DNA from: Rhodoferax sp.
GTDB taxonomy: Bacteria; Pseudomonadota; Gammaproteobacteria; Burkholderiales; Burkholderiaceae_C
NCBI RefSeq assembly: GCF_028689305.1
Contig: NZ_JAQTWM010000007.1
Location: 13,532-68,700, forward strand
Length of the DNA: 55,169 nucleotides
Reading direction: 5' to 3'
The notes under the pieces were generated by a model, which was given only the letters and a program-made list of their open reading frames with translations, did not search any database and was not told the DNA's origin. Both the position numbers and the translations under genes were made by a program. Below are positions 16,408-24,931 of this stretch, in pieces. The number at the start of each line of letters is the position of its first letter. Position 1 is the first letter of the stretch.

Positions 16408-17111
16408 CCCTTCGCCATGTCGCATTGTTGACTTACCCCTCCATGACAGCCTTGGACCTGATTGGCCCGCACCACATTCTGTCGATGGTACCCAATGTGC
16501 GCGTGCACCTTGTCGCCAAGACGATGGACCCCATCACCAGCGACCTCGGCCTGGTGATCACGCCCAGCATCACGTTCGACGACTGTCCGCAGCAGTTGGA
16601 AGTGCTGTTTACCCCTGGTGGCACACGCGGTACGCTGGCTGCCATGGAAGACGAGGCTACCCTGGCCTTCATGCGCGAGCGCGGCCAGCAGGCCCGCTGG
16701 GTGACCAGCGTCTGCACCGGATCGTTGATTCTTGGTGCGGCCGGGTTGCTGCAAGGTCGTCGTGCCACGTCGCACTGGGTCGCACGCGATTTGCTTGCAC
16801 ACTTTGGGGCGATTCCGGTGGATCAGCGGGTCGTGCGTGACGGACCTGTGCTCACCGGGGCAGGTGTGACGGCTGGGCTTGATTTCGCCTTGACGCTGGC
16901 GGCTGAGATGTCGGACACCGCACACGCGCATAAGATTCAACTCGTGGCTGAGTACGACCCAGCACCTCCCTTCAATGCGGGTTCACCCGCGAGCGCAGGG
17001 CCGGCGACGACAGATGAGATGCGTGACATGCTCTCACCTTTTCTGGCAGCGGCGACAGAAACTGCCAAACGCTGGGTTCCTTGCGCTGCTGCATCAGCGA
17101 CTCCGGTCTAG
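16404..17111 (+). CDS. DJ-1/PfpI superfamily protein, isonitrile-hydratase-like
   Basis: A 235-residue cytoplasmic protein of the class-I glutamine amidotransferase-like/DJ-1 fold. It keeps the pattern of isonitrile (cyclohexyl isocyanide) hydratases: an Asp early in the chain (Asp18 in ALDLIGP), the nucleophile elbow with Cys104-Thr105 (SVCTGSLILGAAGLL), and the GRRATSHW segment that follows. Such enzymes add water to an isocyanide to give an N-substituted formamide; many family members with this annotation have unproven substrates. It has no AraC DNA-binding domain, unlike GATase1-AraC regulators. It is the last gene of the ABC operon, coupled to the amidase by ATGA, a pairing that would allow hydration followed by amide hydrolysis (inference). 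Confidence 0.82.
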   Translation: MTLRHVALLTYPSMTALDLIGPHHILSMVPNVRVHLVAKTMDPITSDLGLVITPSITFDDCPQQLEVLFTPGGTRGTLAAMEDEATLAFMRERGQQARWVTSVCTGSLILGAAGLLQGRRATSHWVARDLLAHFGAIPVDQRVVRDGPVLTGAGVTAGLDFALTLAAEMSDTAHAHKIQLVAEYDPAPPFNAGSPASAGPATTDEMRDMLSPFLAAATETAKRWVPCAAASATPV

Positions 17112-17191
17112 TCCGACCACGTGTTGCATCCGCCTCGGTGATTCAAAAAATGGATGCCTGAGAGGCATGTAGCCAGTCTCTCCGAATGGGT

Positions 17192-18664
17192 TCAACCACC
17201 GTAACGTGCAAGCGCTGCAGTCATGGCCTTGGCAAGGGTGGGGCCGTGCTGTTCAATATCAGCGAAAGGTGCATACCCATAACCGATGACAATACCCCTG
17301 ATATCGGTACGCCGGATGCAATAGGCGGACAGCGGTCGCACGGTCAAACCCATGGCACCGATACGCTGGGCCAGCGCCTTGTCGTCCAGCGTATCAGGCA
17401 GGTTCACGCACAGGTGCAGGCCCTGCTCGGCGCCACTGATCTGTGCACTTGATCCCAGACAGGGCCTGAGAGATTCCAGCAGGCAACGGCGGCGTTCGGC
17501 ATAGGTTTGGCGGGCATTGCGCAATGCGGTCGCGAAGTGTCCCATCTCGATGAACTCTGCCAAAGCGGCCTGCAGCGGAATTTGACCGGGTCGGTTGAGG
17601 TCATAGTGAGCCTGCTTGAGCGGTGCCGCCAGTCGTTTGGGGACGACCAGGTAGCCTAGCTTGAGTCCCGGGTAGAGCACCTTTGAAAATGAACCCATGT
17701 AAAGCACGCGCTCGTCCGAGTCGAGTCCCGCCAGAGAGGCAATGGGGGGGCCACTGAAACGGAATTCGCTGTCGTAGTCGTCTTCCAGAATCCATGCCTT
17801 GTGGTGCCTTGCGGCAGCCAGAATGGCATGTCGGCGCCTCAGGGACATCACCGTGCCAGTGGGGTACTGATGCGATGGTGTGACGTAGATCAGGCGTGGT
17901 GGCGTCGCCTCGTCGGCTTCCTGTGGCGCAATACCCTGCTGGTCCACCGCCACTGGATGGAGGCGCAATCCGGTGGCCATGAAAGCTTTGACGGCGCCCC
18001 AGTAAGCCGGGTCTTCAAGCCAGACGGTGTCGTTGAAGTCAGCTAGCAGTTGTGAGCACAGTTCAAGCGATTGCTGGGTCCCCGTTGTGATGATCACTTG
18101 CTCGGTATCCACCGGCATGTTCCGGAAAACCCTCAAGTAGTCAGACACAGCCTTGCGCAAAGGTGCATAGCCGCCTGAATAGCTGTAGTCCAGCATGTCG
18201 GGGTAGGCCATGCGCCAATGCTTGTGTTGCAGGCGTTGCCACAAGGCCATGGGGAAGGCGGTGAAGTCGACGATGCCTGGCGTGAATGGATAAATCTCTA
18301 GCTGGGCCGCGCAAAAATGGGTCAATAGTGCTTCACCACGTGAGGACAACTTGGCACCCTGGTCTGCCAGCACGGGTTTGCGGCGCGTGTGTTTTGCAGG
18401 TGCACGGTCTGTCACAAACGTGCCTTGACCCACGTGGCTTGCCAGGTAGCCTTCGATGACCAGCTGGTTCAGCGCGGCAATGACCGTATTGCGCGACAGG
18501 TGCAGGTCCTGTGCCAAGTCCCGGCTGGACGGCAGACGATGGCCGCTCGTGAGCTTGCCCCCCAGGACTGCACTGCGCAGCGCTTCGTAAAGCTGCCGAT
18601 GCAGGGGCAGTTTGCCCAGCAAGGCCAGACGGTTGATCTCGGCAGACAGGTATTCAGTGAGCAT
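17192..18664 (-). CDS. MocR-type (GntR-aminotransferase) transcriptional regulator
   Basis: A 490-residue fusion of a GntR winged helix (about 15-85: LYEALRSAVLGGKLTSGHRLPSSRDLA, then NTVIAALNQLVIEGYL) and a fold-type-I aminotransferase domain. The PLP lysine is probably Lys328 in MGSFSKVLYPG, with Asp/Tyr contacts in ILEDDYDSEF (292-301). Members use PLP plus an amine or amino acid as signal and act as activators or repressors. It is divergent from the polyamine importer with a 147-base gap that holds direct repeats, so it probably controls that operon and itself, sensing a polyamine or derived amino acid (inference). Confidence 0.92.
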   Translation of the reverse strand: MLTEYLSAEINRLALLGKLPLHRQLYEALRSAVLGGKLTSGHRLPSSRDLAQDLHLSRNTVIAALNQLVIEGYLASHVGQGTFVTDRAPAKHTRRKPVLADQGAKLSSRGEALLTHFCAAQLEIYPFTPGIVDFTAFPMALWQRLQHKHWRMAYPDMLDYSYSGGYAPLRKAVSDYLRVFRNMPVDTEQVIITTGTQQSLELCSQLLADFNDTVWLEDPAYWGAVKAFMATGLRLHPVAVDQQGIAPQEADEATPPRLIYVTPSHQYPTGTVMSLRRRHAILAAARHHKAWILEDDYDSEFRFSGPPIASLAGLDSDERVLYMGSFSKVLYPGLKLGYLVVPKRLAAPLKQAHYDLNRPGQIPLQAALAEFIEMGHFATALRNARQTYAERRRCLLESLRPCLGSSAQISGAEQGLHLCVNLPDTLDDKALAQRIGAMGLTVRPLSAYCIRRTDIRGIVIGYGYAPFADIEQHGPTLAKAMTAALARYGG

Positions 18665-18724
18665 GGGTAGGAAGGTTCCCTGGACGATCTGGCGAGAGTA
18701 GGCAGACGGGTTTTGTCACACAAA

Positions 18725-18761
18725 ATTGGTACTATGTTTTTTTGTGGATTGGTTCCATTAT
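18725..18761 (+). promoter_or_regulatory. Direct-repeat operator for the MocR-type regulator
   Basis: ATTGGTACTAT (18725-18735) and ATTGGTTCCATTAT (18748-18761) are direct repeats of ATTGGTNC spaced 23 bases apart, about two helical turns. They lie between the divergent regulator and importer genes. MocR proteins such as GabR bind direct repeats of this kind. The assignment is by position and pattern only. Confidence 0.55.
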
Positions 18762-18782
18762 GAGTCAGCCGGAGAGAGAACA

Positions 18783-18815
18783 ATGAAACGCATAACAACT
18801 TGGAGACAGTCATGA
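18783..18815 (+). CDS. 10-codon leader ORF coupled to polyamine-binding-protein gene
   Basis: Encodes [10 protein letters not shown]. It has a strong ribosome site (GGAGAGAG at 18771-18778) and its TGA overlaps the ATG at 18812 of the binding protein (ATGA). The arrangement would couple translation of the main gene to the leader, and leader peptides are known to sense polyamines in other systems. It may equally be a false start. No homologue is recognised. Confidence 0.4.
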   Translation: MKRITTWRQS

Positions 18816-19903
18816 ATCTGAAATTCAATCATCAGGCTGCGGCCTTTCATCAACTGAAAAGCCGCCTTCGCAGAGTTGTGGTGACGGGATTGGCCGTTGC
18901 CTGTCTGCCCGCCATGGCTTTGGCCCAATCCAAACAATTGTTCATCTACAGCTGGGCCAACTATGTTCCGCCGAACATGCTCAAGCGCTTTGAAGCTGAG
19001 ACCGGCATCAAGGTCAGCGTTGATGCCTATGACAGCAACGATGCCATGCTGGCCAAGCTGCAGGCCGGTGGTGGTGGTTATGACATCGTGGTTCCCAGCA
19101 ATTCGGTGTTGGGCAGCATGATCAAGTCTGGTTTGCTGCAGAAGGTGGATGCCTCCAAGATGCCGAACTTCAAGAACGTGATGGCACCGCATGACCATCC
19201 GGCAACCGACCCGGGTAGGGATTATTCGGTACCCTACCTGTGGGGTTCAACCGGCTTCACTTACGACTCTTCCAAAGTGCCTGGAGGCAAGCTTAACGAA
19301 AGCTGGAAGGAATTTTTCGAGCCACGTCCTGAAGTCGCTGGCAAGATTGCAGCGCTCAATGACCAAGGCGAAATGTACACGGCTGCAGCCCATTACCTTG
19401 GCATCGATACCTGTACCGAAAACTCTGCCGACGCGCAGCGTATTCTGGATCTGTTGGAAAAGCAGAAGGCCAGTGTGAAGATTTATTCTTCTACCGGAAC
19501 CATTGGCCGGATGGCTGCCAGCGAGGTCACGATGCACCAGCAATGGAATGGCGCTTCTTACAAATCGCATCTCAAGTTGCCGACGGCAGTATTTGTCTAT
19601 CCGATTGAGGGCATGAACCTGTGGGGTGACAATTTTGCGGTGCCCAAAGGCGCACCGAACCCTGACAGCGCCAAGACTTTCCTGAACTGGATGATGGACC
19701 CCAAGAACGCGGCCGAGGCGTCGAATTTTGGTGGGTATAACAATGCCATCAAGGGATCGGAAGCCTTTATGAGTGCCGAGTTGCGCAACAGTCCCGCTAT
19801 CAACCCACCAGAGGCGCTGAAGAGTCGCTTCCGTCCGGTGAAGGACTGTTCTGTCAAGGCGCGCGAGTTGCGCGATGGTGTCTGGACACGACTGCGCCGC
19901 TGA
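18812..19903 (+). CDS. Polyamine ABC transporter periplasmic binding protein (PotD/PotF type)
   Basis: A 363-residue spermidine/putrescine-type binding protein. The ATG at 18812 has GGAG six bases upstream and gives a signal peptide ending near AMALA-QSK. Family marks are [19 protein letters not shown] at the mature N-terminus, [33 protein letters not shown], and the C-terminal hinge segment [15 protein letters not shown]. It delivers a polyamine to the permeases encoded next. The ATPase gene begins seven bases after its stop. PotF-like putrescine binding is possible but the ligand residues were not checked. Confidence 0.93.
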   Translation: MNLKFNHQAAAFHQLKSRLRRVVVTGLAVACLPAMALAQSKQLFIYSWANYVPPNMLKRFEAETGIKVSVDAYDSNDAMLAKLQAGGGGYDIVVPSNSVLGSMIKSGLLQKVDASKMPNFKNVMAPHDHPATDPGRDYSVPYLWGSTGFTYDSSKVPGGKLNESWKEFFEPRPEVAGKIAALNDQGEMYTAAAHYLGIDTCTENSADAQRILDLLEKQKASVKIYSSTGTIGRMAASEVTMHQQWNGASYKSHLKLPTAVFVYPIEGMNLWGDNFAVPKGAPNPDSAKTFLNWMMDPKNAAEASNFGGYNNAIKGSEAFMSAELRNSPAINPPEALKSRFRPVKDCSVKARELRDGVWTRLRR

Positions 19904-19910
19904 TGTTCCG

Positions 19911-20993
19911 ATGACTGAAACTGCTTTTGCCGTTGCCGGGGTCTACAAAACCTACCCCGGCGCCAGTCATCCGGCGCTGGCTGGCGTGTCGCTGGATATT
20001 CTCAAGAACGAATTTTTTACCTTGCTAGGGCCTTCGGGTTGTGGCAAGACCACCTTATTGCGCATGATTGCGGGGTTTGAGCATCCAGATCAGGGCAGTA
20101 TTGAACTCGACGGTGTTGTGATGGGGCATACACCACCAAACCATCGTCCTGTCAACACGGTGTTCCAAAGTTATGCCCTGTTTCCGCACATGAGTGTGGC
20201 ACAGAACATCGGTTTTGCTCTGGAGATGCAGGGTCGTCCGCGCGATGCCATTCGCGCCAGGGTGGCGGAGATGATCCGGCTGCTGCGCCTGGAGGGGTTG
20301 GGTGACCGTCGTCCTACCCAGCTTTCTGGGGGGCAACAACAGCGGGTGGCGTTGGGACGGGCCTTGGCGCCTGAGCCCAAAGTGCTGTTGCTCGATGAAC
20401 CGCTTTCTGCGCTGGACCTCAAGTTGCGCAAGGAAATGCAGGTGGAACTCAAGCGTCTTCAATTGGCGACGGGTATCACGTTTGTCTTTGTGACTCACGA
20501 TCAGGAAGAGGCGCTCCGGATGTCTGACCGCATAGCGGTCATGAGCAACGGTAAGGTCATGCAGGTCGGGCGTTCGGCAGATATCTACGAGCGCCCGGCC
20601 AATCTGTTTGTAGCGGAGTTCATTGGGGATGCCAATTTTCTGCCAGCGATCTGCGTGGAGAGAAATGGTGCTGGCGGCCGTTTCAGGCTCAGTTGCGCTG
20701 CAGATGATGTTCACATCGCGGTCAACGATGCCAATGGCCTTGCAGCGGGTGCTAAAGCCACGCTGGTGGTACGTCCTGAGCGCGTCAAACTGGTGCCGCC
20801 AGAGCCGGGTCTGTTGCGTGGTGAAGTGCCTGAAACCATCTACAGCGGCAGTGACCTGATGCTGCATGCCAGGTTGACTGATGGAACACTGTTGCGTGCA
20901 CGCCTGTCTGGTGCTGTGGATGCCACTGCCTTGCTGGGTGGCAGTACCGGTTTTGCCATAGCCGGTGAGGCTGTTCGGGTGTTTGCGGCATGA
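19911..20993 (+). CDS. Polyamine ABC transporter ATPase (PotA/PotG type)
   Basis: A 360-residue ATPase with Walker [18 protein letters not shown]-loop [15 protein letters not shown], signature [15 protein letters not shown], Walker [12 protein letters not shown], and a C-terminal TOBE-type regulatory domain (about 280-360). It energises the PotB/PotC pair downstream. ATG at 19911 is preferred over an upstream in-frame start lying in the binding-protein gene. It overlaps the next gene by ATGA. Confidence 0.95.
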   Translation: MTETAFAVAGVYKTYPGASHPALAGVSLDILKNEFFTLLGPSGCGKTTLLRMIAGFEHPDQGSIELDGVVMGHTPPNHRPVNTVFQSYALFPHMSVAQNIGFALEMQGRPRDAIRARVAEMIRLLRLEGLGDRRPTQLSGGQQQRVALGRALAPEPKVLLLDEPLSALDLKLRKEMQVELKRLQLATGITFVFVTHDQEEALRMSDRIAVMSNGKVMQVGRSADIYERPANLFVAEFIGDANFLPAICVERNGAGGRFRLSCAADDVHIAVNDANGLAAGAKATLVVRPERVKLVPPEPGLLRGEVPETIYSGSDLMLHARLTDGTLLRARLSGAVDATALLGGSTGFAIAGEAVRVFAA

Positions 20994-21874
20994 ACTCGAC
21001 GCGTGTTGGTAACTTGGCTCTGAGCGGCCCGGCGGTGTTGTTTCTCACCGTTTTCATGATCGTGCCACTGCTGTTGATGCTTTATGTCTCGACGCTGGAG
21101 CGCGCGCCCTTTGGCGGCGTGGTGTGGGACAGTCACACCGGTGTGGCCTATGAAAAGCTGTTGTTTGAGAGAGATCTGGCAGGCCGTCTTTCCTTTAACA
21201 GCGACTACATTGCGATCTTCGCCAGGTCATTCCGTCTGGCGGCCATCACCACGGTGTTGACCTTGGCGGTCAGTTTGCCCACAGCGCTTTACATGACTAC
21301 GCTGTCGCGACGTCGTGCGGCCTATATCCTGTTTTTGGTCACCATCCCGTTTTGGACCAATTTGCTGGTGCGAAATTTCGCCTGGATCCTGATTCTGAGA
21401 AACGGCGGCACCCTGGATCAGGCTCTGCAATGGTTGGGCTTCACGAAGGACTCGCTGGATATTCTCTACACACCACTGGCCACAGGCATCGGTCTGACGT
21501 ACTCCTTTCTTCCCTTCATGATCCTGCCAACTTATGTGGCGCTGGAACGGGTGGACAAGCGCCTGATTGAGGCTGCATTTGATCTGGGGGCGGACCGATT
21601 GCGGGTGTTGACACGCATTGTGTTGCCTTTGGCCATGCCGGGCATTCTTGCGGGGGCTGTCCTGGTCTTTGTTCCCTGTCTGGGTGCCTATGTCAGCCCC
21701 GAATTGCTGGGTGGCGGCAAGTCGCTGATGATTGGCAATCTGGTTCAGGCCCAGTTTGGCTCATCCCGAAACTGGCCTTTTGGAGCGGCACTGGCGCTGG
21801 TGCTGGTGGCGGTTCTGTTGCTGACATTGGTGCTGTCGCATTGGGTCAAGCGCCGTGTGGAGCGGCCGATATGA
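20990..21874 (+). CDS. Polyamine ABC transporter permease (PotB/PotH type)
   Basis: A 294-residue inner-membrane permease with about six membrane segments (first: [20 protein letters not shown]). It carries the family segment [15 protein letters not shown] and an EAA-like loop ([21 protein letters not shown]). It starts within the stop of the ATPase gene and its own stop overlaps the ATG of the second permease. Its partner in the channel is that second permease. Confidence 0.95.
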   Translation: MNSTRVGNLALSGPAVLFLTVFMIVPLLLMLYVSTLERAPFGGVVWDSHTGVAYEKLLFERDLAGRLSFNSDYIAIFARSFRLAAITTVLTLAVSLPTALYMTTLSRRRAAYILFLVTIPFWTNLLVRNFAWILILRNGGTLDQALQWLGFTKDSLDILYTPLATGIGLTYSFLPFMILPTYVALERVDKRLIEAAFDLGADRLRVLTRIVLPLAMPGILAGAVLVFVPCLGAYVSPELLGGGKSLMIGNLVQAQFGSSRNWPFGAALALVLVAVLLLTLVLSHWVKRRVERPI

Positions 21875-22686
21875 TGCGGGAACCCAATCTCCTGGCCAGC
21901 CGCGGTCATGCCATGATTGCCGTAGCCGCACTGATTTTTCTCTATATTCCCATCTTTACACTGGTGGCGCTGTCATTCAACGCCAATGACCTGACCACCA
22001 TCTGGTCAGGTTTGAGCATCAAGTGGTATGTGGCGGTGCTCGACAATGGTGACATCCTGCAAGCCGCGAAGAATTCGCTGATTGTGGCCAGTATTGCCAC
22101 GACGCTGGCGACGGCAGCGGCAACGGCCACTGCGTTGGGCGTGGTTCGTGCGGGAACGGTGCACCGCGGTGTTGTAGAAGGGCTGCTGAGCCTGCCCTTG
22201 CTGGTGCCGGAAATTGTCACGGCGGTGGCGTTGCTCATGCTGTTTGTTCTTGGCGGCGTGCCATTAGGTCTGGTTTCGGTGATTCTGGCCCACACGGTTT
22301 TTTGCATACCGTTCGCTTACTACCCAATTCGGTCACGCCTGGCGGGACTTGATCCAGCCCTGATTGAGGCTGCAGCAGATTTGTATGCACCCCCCTGGAA
22401 ACGGTTCACACGAGTGGAGTTGCCGCTGCTGAGCCCAGGAATTTTTGCTGGTGCACTGCTAGCCTTCATCAGTTCGCTAGGTGACTTTGTCATTACCTAT
22501 TTTGTGGCGGGCCCGGGTGCCACGACGCTGCCAGTCTATATTTTCGGAATGATCCGCACCGGAATCACCCCCGAGGTGAATGCTCTGTCGGCCATTTTTT
22601 TGCTGGTATCGATGGTGGTGATCACGACGGCTTTTTGGGTCACCCAGCGCCTGGGCGAGTCAGGCTCGAAAGCCGAGGTGTCATGA
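21871..22686 (+). CDS. Polyamine ABC transporter permease (PotC/PotI type)
   Basis: A 271-residue permease. ATG at 21871 overlaps the preceding stop (ATGA); the longer open frame from 21841 lies within the first permease and is not used. Membrane segments are clear (MIAVAALIFLYIPIFTLVAL first), with the PotC-type FNANDLTTIWSGLSIKWY and an EAA-like loop (IEAAADLYAPPWKRFTRVELP). Its stop overlaps a tiny ORF that leads into the deacetylase-fold gene. Confidence 0.95.
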   Translation: MMREPNLLASRGHAMIAVAALIFLYIPIFTLVALSFNANDLTTIWSGLSIKWYVAVLDNGDILQAAKNSLIVASIATTLATAAATATALGVVRAGTVHRGVVEGLLSLPLLVPEIVTAVALLMLFVLGGVPLGLVSVILAHTVFCIPFAYYPIRSRLAGLDPALIEAAADLYAPPWKRFTRVELPLLSPGIFAGALLAFISSLGDFVITYFVAGPGATTLPVYIFGMIRTGITPEVNALSAIFLLVSMVVITTAFWVTQRLGESGSKAEVS

Positions 22687-22718
22687 AAAGTACTGGACGA
22701 AGGGCTTGTTGGACATGA
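22683..22718 (+). CDS. 11-codon mini-ORF bridging permease and deacetylase-fold genes
   Basis: Encodes MKSTGRRACWT. Its ATG overlaps the stop of the preceding permease (ATGA) and its TGA overlaps the ATG at 22715 of the next gene (ATGA). Ribosomes could pass from permease to enzyme through this short frame. It may be a spacer without peptide function. Confidence 0.35.
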   Translation: MKSTGRRACWT

Positions 22719-23620
22719 ATGTTTATTTCAGCCCGGCGTATGCTGGCGCCGGTTATGCATTTGAAACCACCCGTAAATCACAATGGGTTGCCGATGCATT
22801 GCACGTGGATCCGATCGCCAACCTCCAACTGATCACGCCGCAGCCGCTGATTTGGGAGCAACTCACCCGGGTGCATGACCCGGCCTATGCACGTGCGGTG
22901 CAAACCGGGAGTCCGCGTGAACTCGCCCAGTCCCAGGGCTTCACCTGGGACCCGGGTCTGTGGCCCATGGTACTGGCCTCCAACGGGGGGACTGTCTCGG
23001 CAGCGCTGGATGCCTTGCAGCACGGGTTGGCAGGTTCTTTGTCCAGTGGATTGCATCACGCCAGGCGCGATACAGGTCGTGGATATTGCACGTTCAACGG
23101 TTTGGTCATTGCGGCTCAGGAAGCACTGGCAGCAGGTGCCGGGTCCGTGCTGATTCTGGACCTGGACGCCCATTGTGGTGGCGGTACGGCGTCGCTGATT
23201 GCACAGAGTCCCCGGATCTGGCAGCTGGACATCTCGGTGGATCCTTATGATCACTACGAGGGTAACGATCATGTCTGGCTGCGACTGGTCAAAGACAGCT
23301 GTGTTTATCTCACTGAAATTGAACACGGATTGGCGGATTTGGCGCGATCGGGCCCCAGGTTTGATGTGTGCCTGTACAACGCAGGCATGGACCCGTTCGA
23401 GGGATGTGCCGATGGTGCTCTGGCGGGGATCACACACGACATTCTGGCTGCCCGTGAACGATTGGTGTTCGATTGGTGTCGCCAACAAGGTATCCCGGTG
23501 GCCTTTTTCCTGGCTGGTGGTTATATGGGGGACGGACTGGACCGGCCGGGGCTGGTTGCGTTGCACCGCCTGACGTTGACGGCTGCTGCCCAAACTGGCC
23601 CAATCCGGCGTGGCGCCTGA
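22715..23620 (+). CDS. Histone-deacetylase-fold amidohydrolase (acetylpolyamine deacetylase candidate)
   Basis: A 301-residue zinc hydrolase of the arginase/deacetylase fold. Recognised marks are the His pair His114-His115 (SSGLHHARRD), RGYCTFNGLVIAA, zinc ligands Asp151 and His153 in ILDLDAHCGGGT and Asp226 in YNAGMDPFEG, and the catalytic Tyr270 in LAGGYMGDG. The usual second His of the DxHH motif is Cys154. The bacterial family includes acetylpolyamine amidohydrolases. Placement as the last gene of a polyamine import operon supports removal of acetyl groups from imported acetylpolyamines, giving free polyamine and acetate (inference). A TTG at 22706 is a possible alternative start. Confidence 0.85.
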   Translation: MNVYFSPAYAGAGYAFETTRKSQWVADALHVDPIANLQLITPQPLIWEQLTRVHDPAYARAVQTGSPRELAQSQGFTWDPGLWPMVLASNGGTVSAALDALQHGLAGSLSSGLHHARRDTGRGYCTFNGLVIAAQEALAAGAGSVLILDLDAHCGGGTASLIAQSPRIWQLDISVDPYDHYEGNDHVWLRLVKDSCVYLTEIEHGLADLARSGPRFDVCLYNAGMDPFEGCADGALAGITHDILAARERLVFDWCRQQGIPVAFFLAGGYMGDGLDRPGLVALHRLTLTAAAQTGPIRRGA

Positions 23621-23652
23621 CACCACTGTCGTTCAAGCGTAAAGGAGAGCAA

Positions 23653-24525
23653 GTGACATGGTCTCTATGGTTCGGGCTGGTCCTGTGTCTGCTGGTCGTG
23701 TTCGCTGGCCTCGGGGCGTATGGGGCCAAACGGTGGGCTAACACCACACGGACGCTGACCGGTGCGCTGGACGCGGCCCGCATCGGTGACCAGGTCCAGC
23801 CGCTATCTCTGCGCCGCTACGACTCGCGCGAGCTTGACGGATTGCCGGCGCCAGTGCAACGCTACTTCCGCGCGGTGCTCAAAGAAGGCCAGCCCATTGT
23901 CGCTGCCGCCATGGTCGAGGCCACTGGCAGCTTCAACCTGTCTGCGACCGCCGAGCAATGGAAGCCGTTCACCTCAACGCAACGGATCGTCACCCAGCGC
24001 CCGGGTTTCCTGTGGAACGCCCGGGTCGTCGTGCTGCCGGGTTTGCCAGCGCTGGCGGTGGACAGTTACATCGCCGGTCGAGGCCTGCTGCAAGTGGCGA
24101 TGCTGGGACTGTTCACTGTGGCGGATATGCGTGGTAGCGGTGATATTGCCCGTGGTCAGTTCATGCGTTTTTTTGCCGAAGCGGCGTGGTATCCAACTGC
24201 GCTGCTGCCCAGTCAGGGTGTGCAATGGCAGGCAGTGGATGACCATTCTGCCAATGCCACGCTGGTGGATGGTTCTCACACATTGACCCTGCTGTTCCGA
24301 TTCAACGATGCCAGCCTGATCGACTCGGTCCGCGCCGAGGCCAGAGGTGCAGTGGTGGGTAAGGAAATCATCATGTTGCCGTGGGAGGGCAAGTGGTTCA
24401 ATTACCAGACACGGGACGGCATGACCGTACCGTTCACCTGTGAGGTGGCATGGATGTGGCCTGACGGGCGCAAACCGTATTTCCGCGGGAGCGTGACTGC
24501 GTTGCGTTACGAGTACGCAGCCTGA
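23653..24525 (+). CDS. DUF6920/DUF6544-like membrane-anchored protein
   Basis: A 290-residue protein of unknown function. GTG at 23653 is chosen because AAAGGAGAG lies just upstream and gives an N-terminal membrane anchor (LWFGLVLCLLVVFAGLGAYG). The rest resembles a family seen in many bacteria with LPAPVQRYFRAVLKEGQP, followed by a beta-rich domain with many Trp and Phe (GFLWNARVVVLPGLPALAV, GKWFNYQTRDGMTVPFTCEV). It lies 32 bases after the deacetylase gene on the same strand, so it may be co-transcribed, but no functional tie is evident. Confidence 0.75.
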   Translation: MTWSLWFGLVLCLLVVFAGLGAYGAKRWANTTRTLTGALDAARIGDQVQPLSLRRYDSRELDGLPAPVQRYFRAVLKEGQPIVAAAMVEATGSFNLSATAEQWKPFTSTQRIVTQRPGFLWNARVVVLPGLPALAVDSYIAGRGLLQVAMLGLFTVADMRGSGDIARGQFMRFFAEAAWYPTALLPSQGVQWQAVDDHSANATLVDGSHTLTLLFRFNDASLIDSVRAEARGAVVGKEIIMLPWEGKWFNYQTRDGMTVPFTCEVAWMWPDGRKPYFRGSVTALRYEYAA

Positions 24526-24557
24526 AGCGGCCCGGGTGTGAATTTGTCAAATAAAAG

Positions 24558-24608
24558 CAGGTTCTAGCCCGCATATTATCGATGTTATATGCTATTAAAT
24601 AGATAGCG
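24558..24608 (+). repeat. Comamonadaceae-type intergenic repeat, copy 1
   Basis: Starts CAGGTTCTAGCCCGC and ends with the TAGCTAT-like arm (GCTATTAAATAGATAGC). It is related to copies at 33702, 40695, 42757 and 46851. It occupies part of a 406-base gap (24526-24931) that otherwise holds only a possible gene relic. Confidence 0.7.
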
Positions 24609-24655
24609 TACCAGAATTCAAAACTTGATTCGGATCGACAGGCGGAGCAACTATG

Positions 24656-24862
24656 TCAGCATGCCCGCAACACCATCTGGTCCTTCCCTATCGAGATGTC
24701 AAATTTCAACAGGAACGACTGCCCCAGCAGCACTGCATTGGCGTCACCCATGAAGGTGACTGTCTGGCCGTTGGCGATATCAGTCCCTGTCTTCTGCTCC
24801 CGTGATACTGTCGGCTTCCTCGTGTTTGTGAATTGGGTTCTGATCGTGTTGTGCCGTGCCAA
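24656..24862 (-). pseudogene. Possible relic of a retropepsin-like aspartic protease
   Basis: The minus-strand frame includes DIANGQTVTF, then AVLLGQSFLLKF and SIGKDQMVL. The latter recalls the LLGMSFL C-terminal signature of small bacterial retropepsin-like proteases. The catalytic DTGA region and most of the domain are absent, and the two parts are closer together than in an intact enzyme, so only an eroded 3' end would remain. This is weak evidence; chance similarity is possible. Confidence 0.25.
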
Positions 24863-24931
24863 AATTCGCTCGACCCACCAAGCAAGTCATCAACGGCAGA
24901 TACCAATCACTCGCTAGAAAAAGGCGTCACT

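Noticed and set aside
17154-17168. Small hairpin ATGCCT-GAG-AGGCAT as terminator after the island
   Set aside because: Only a six-base stem, with no T-run on either strand; too weak to call although it lies between convergent genes.
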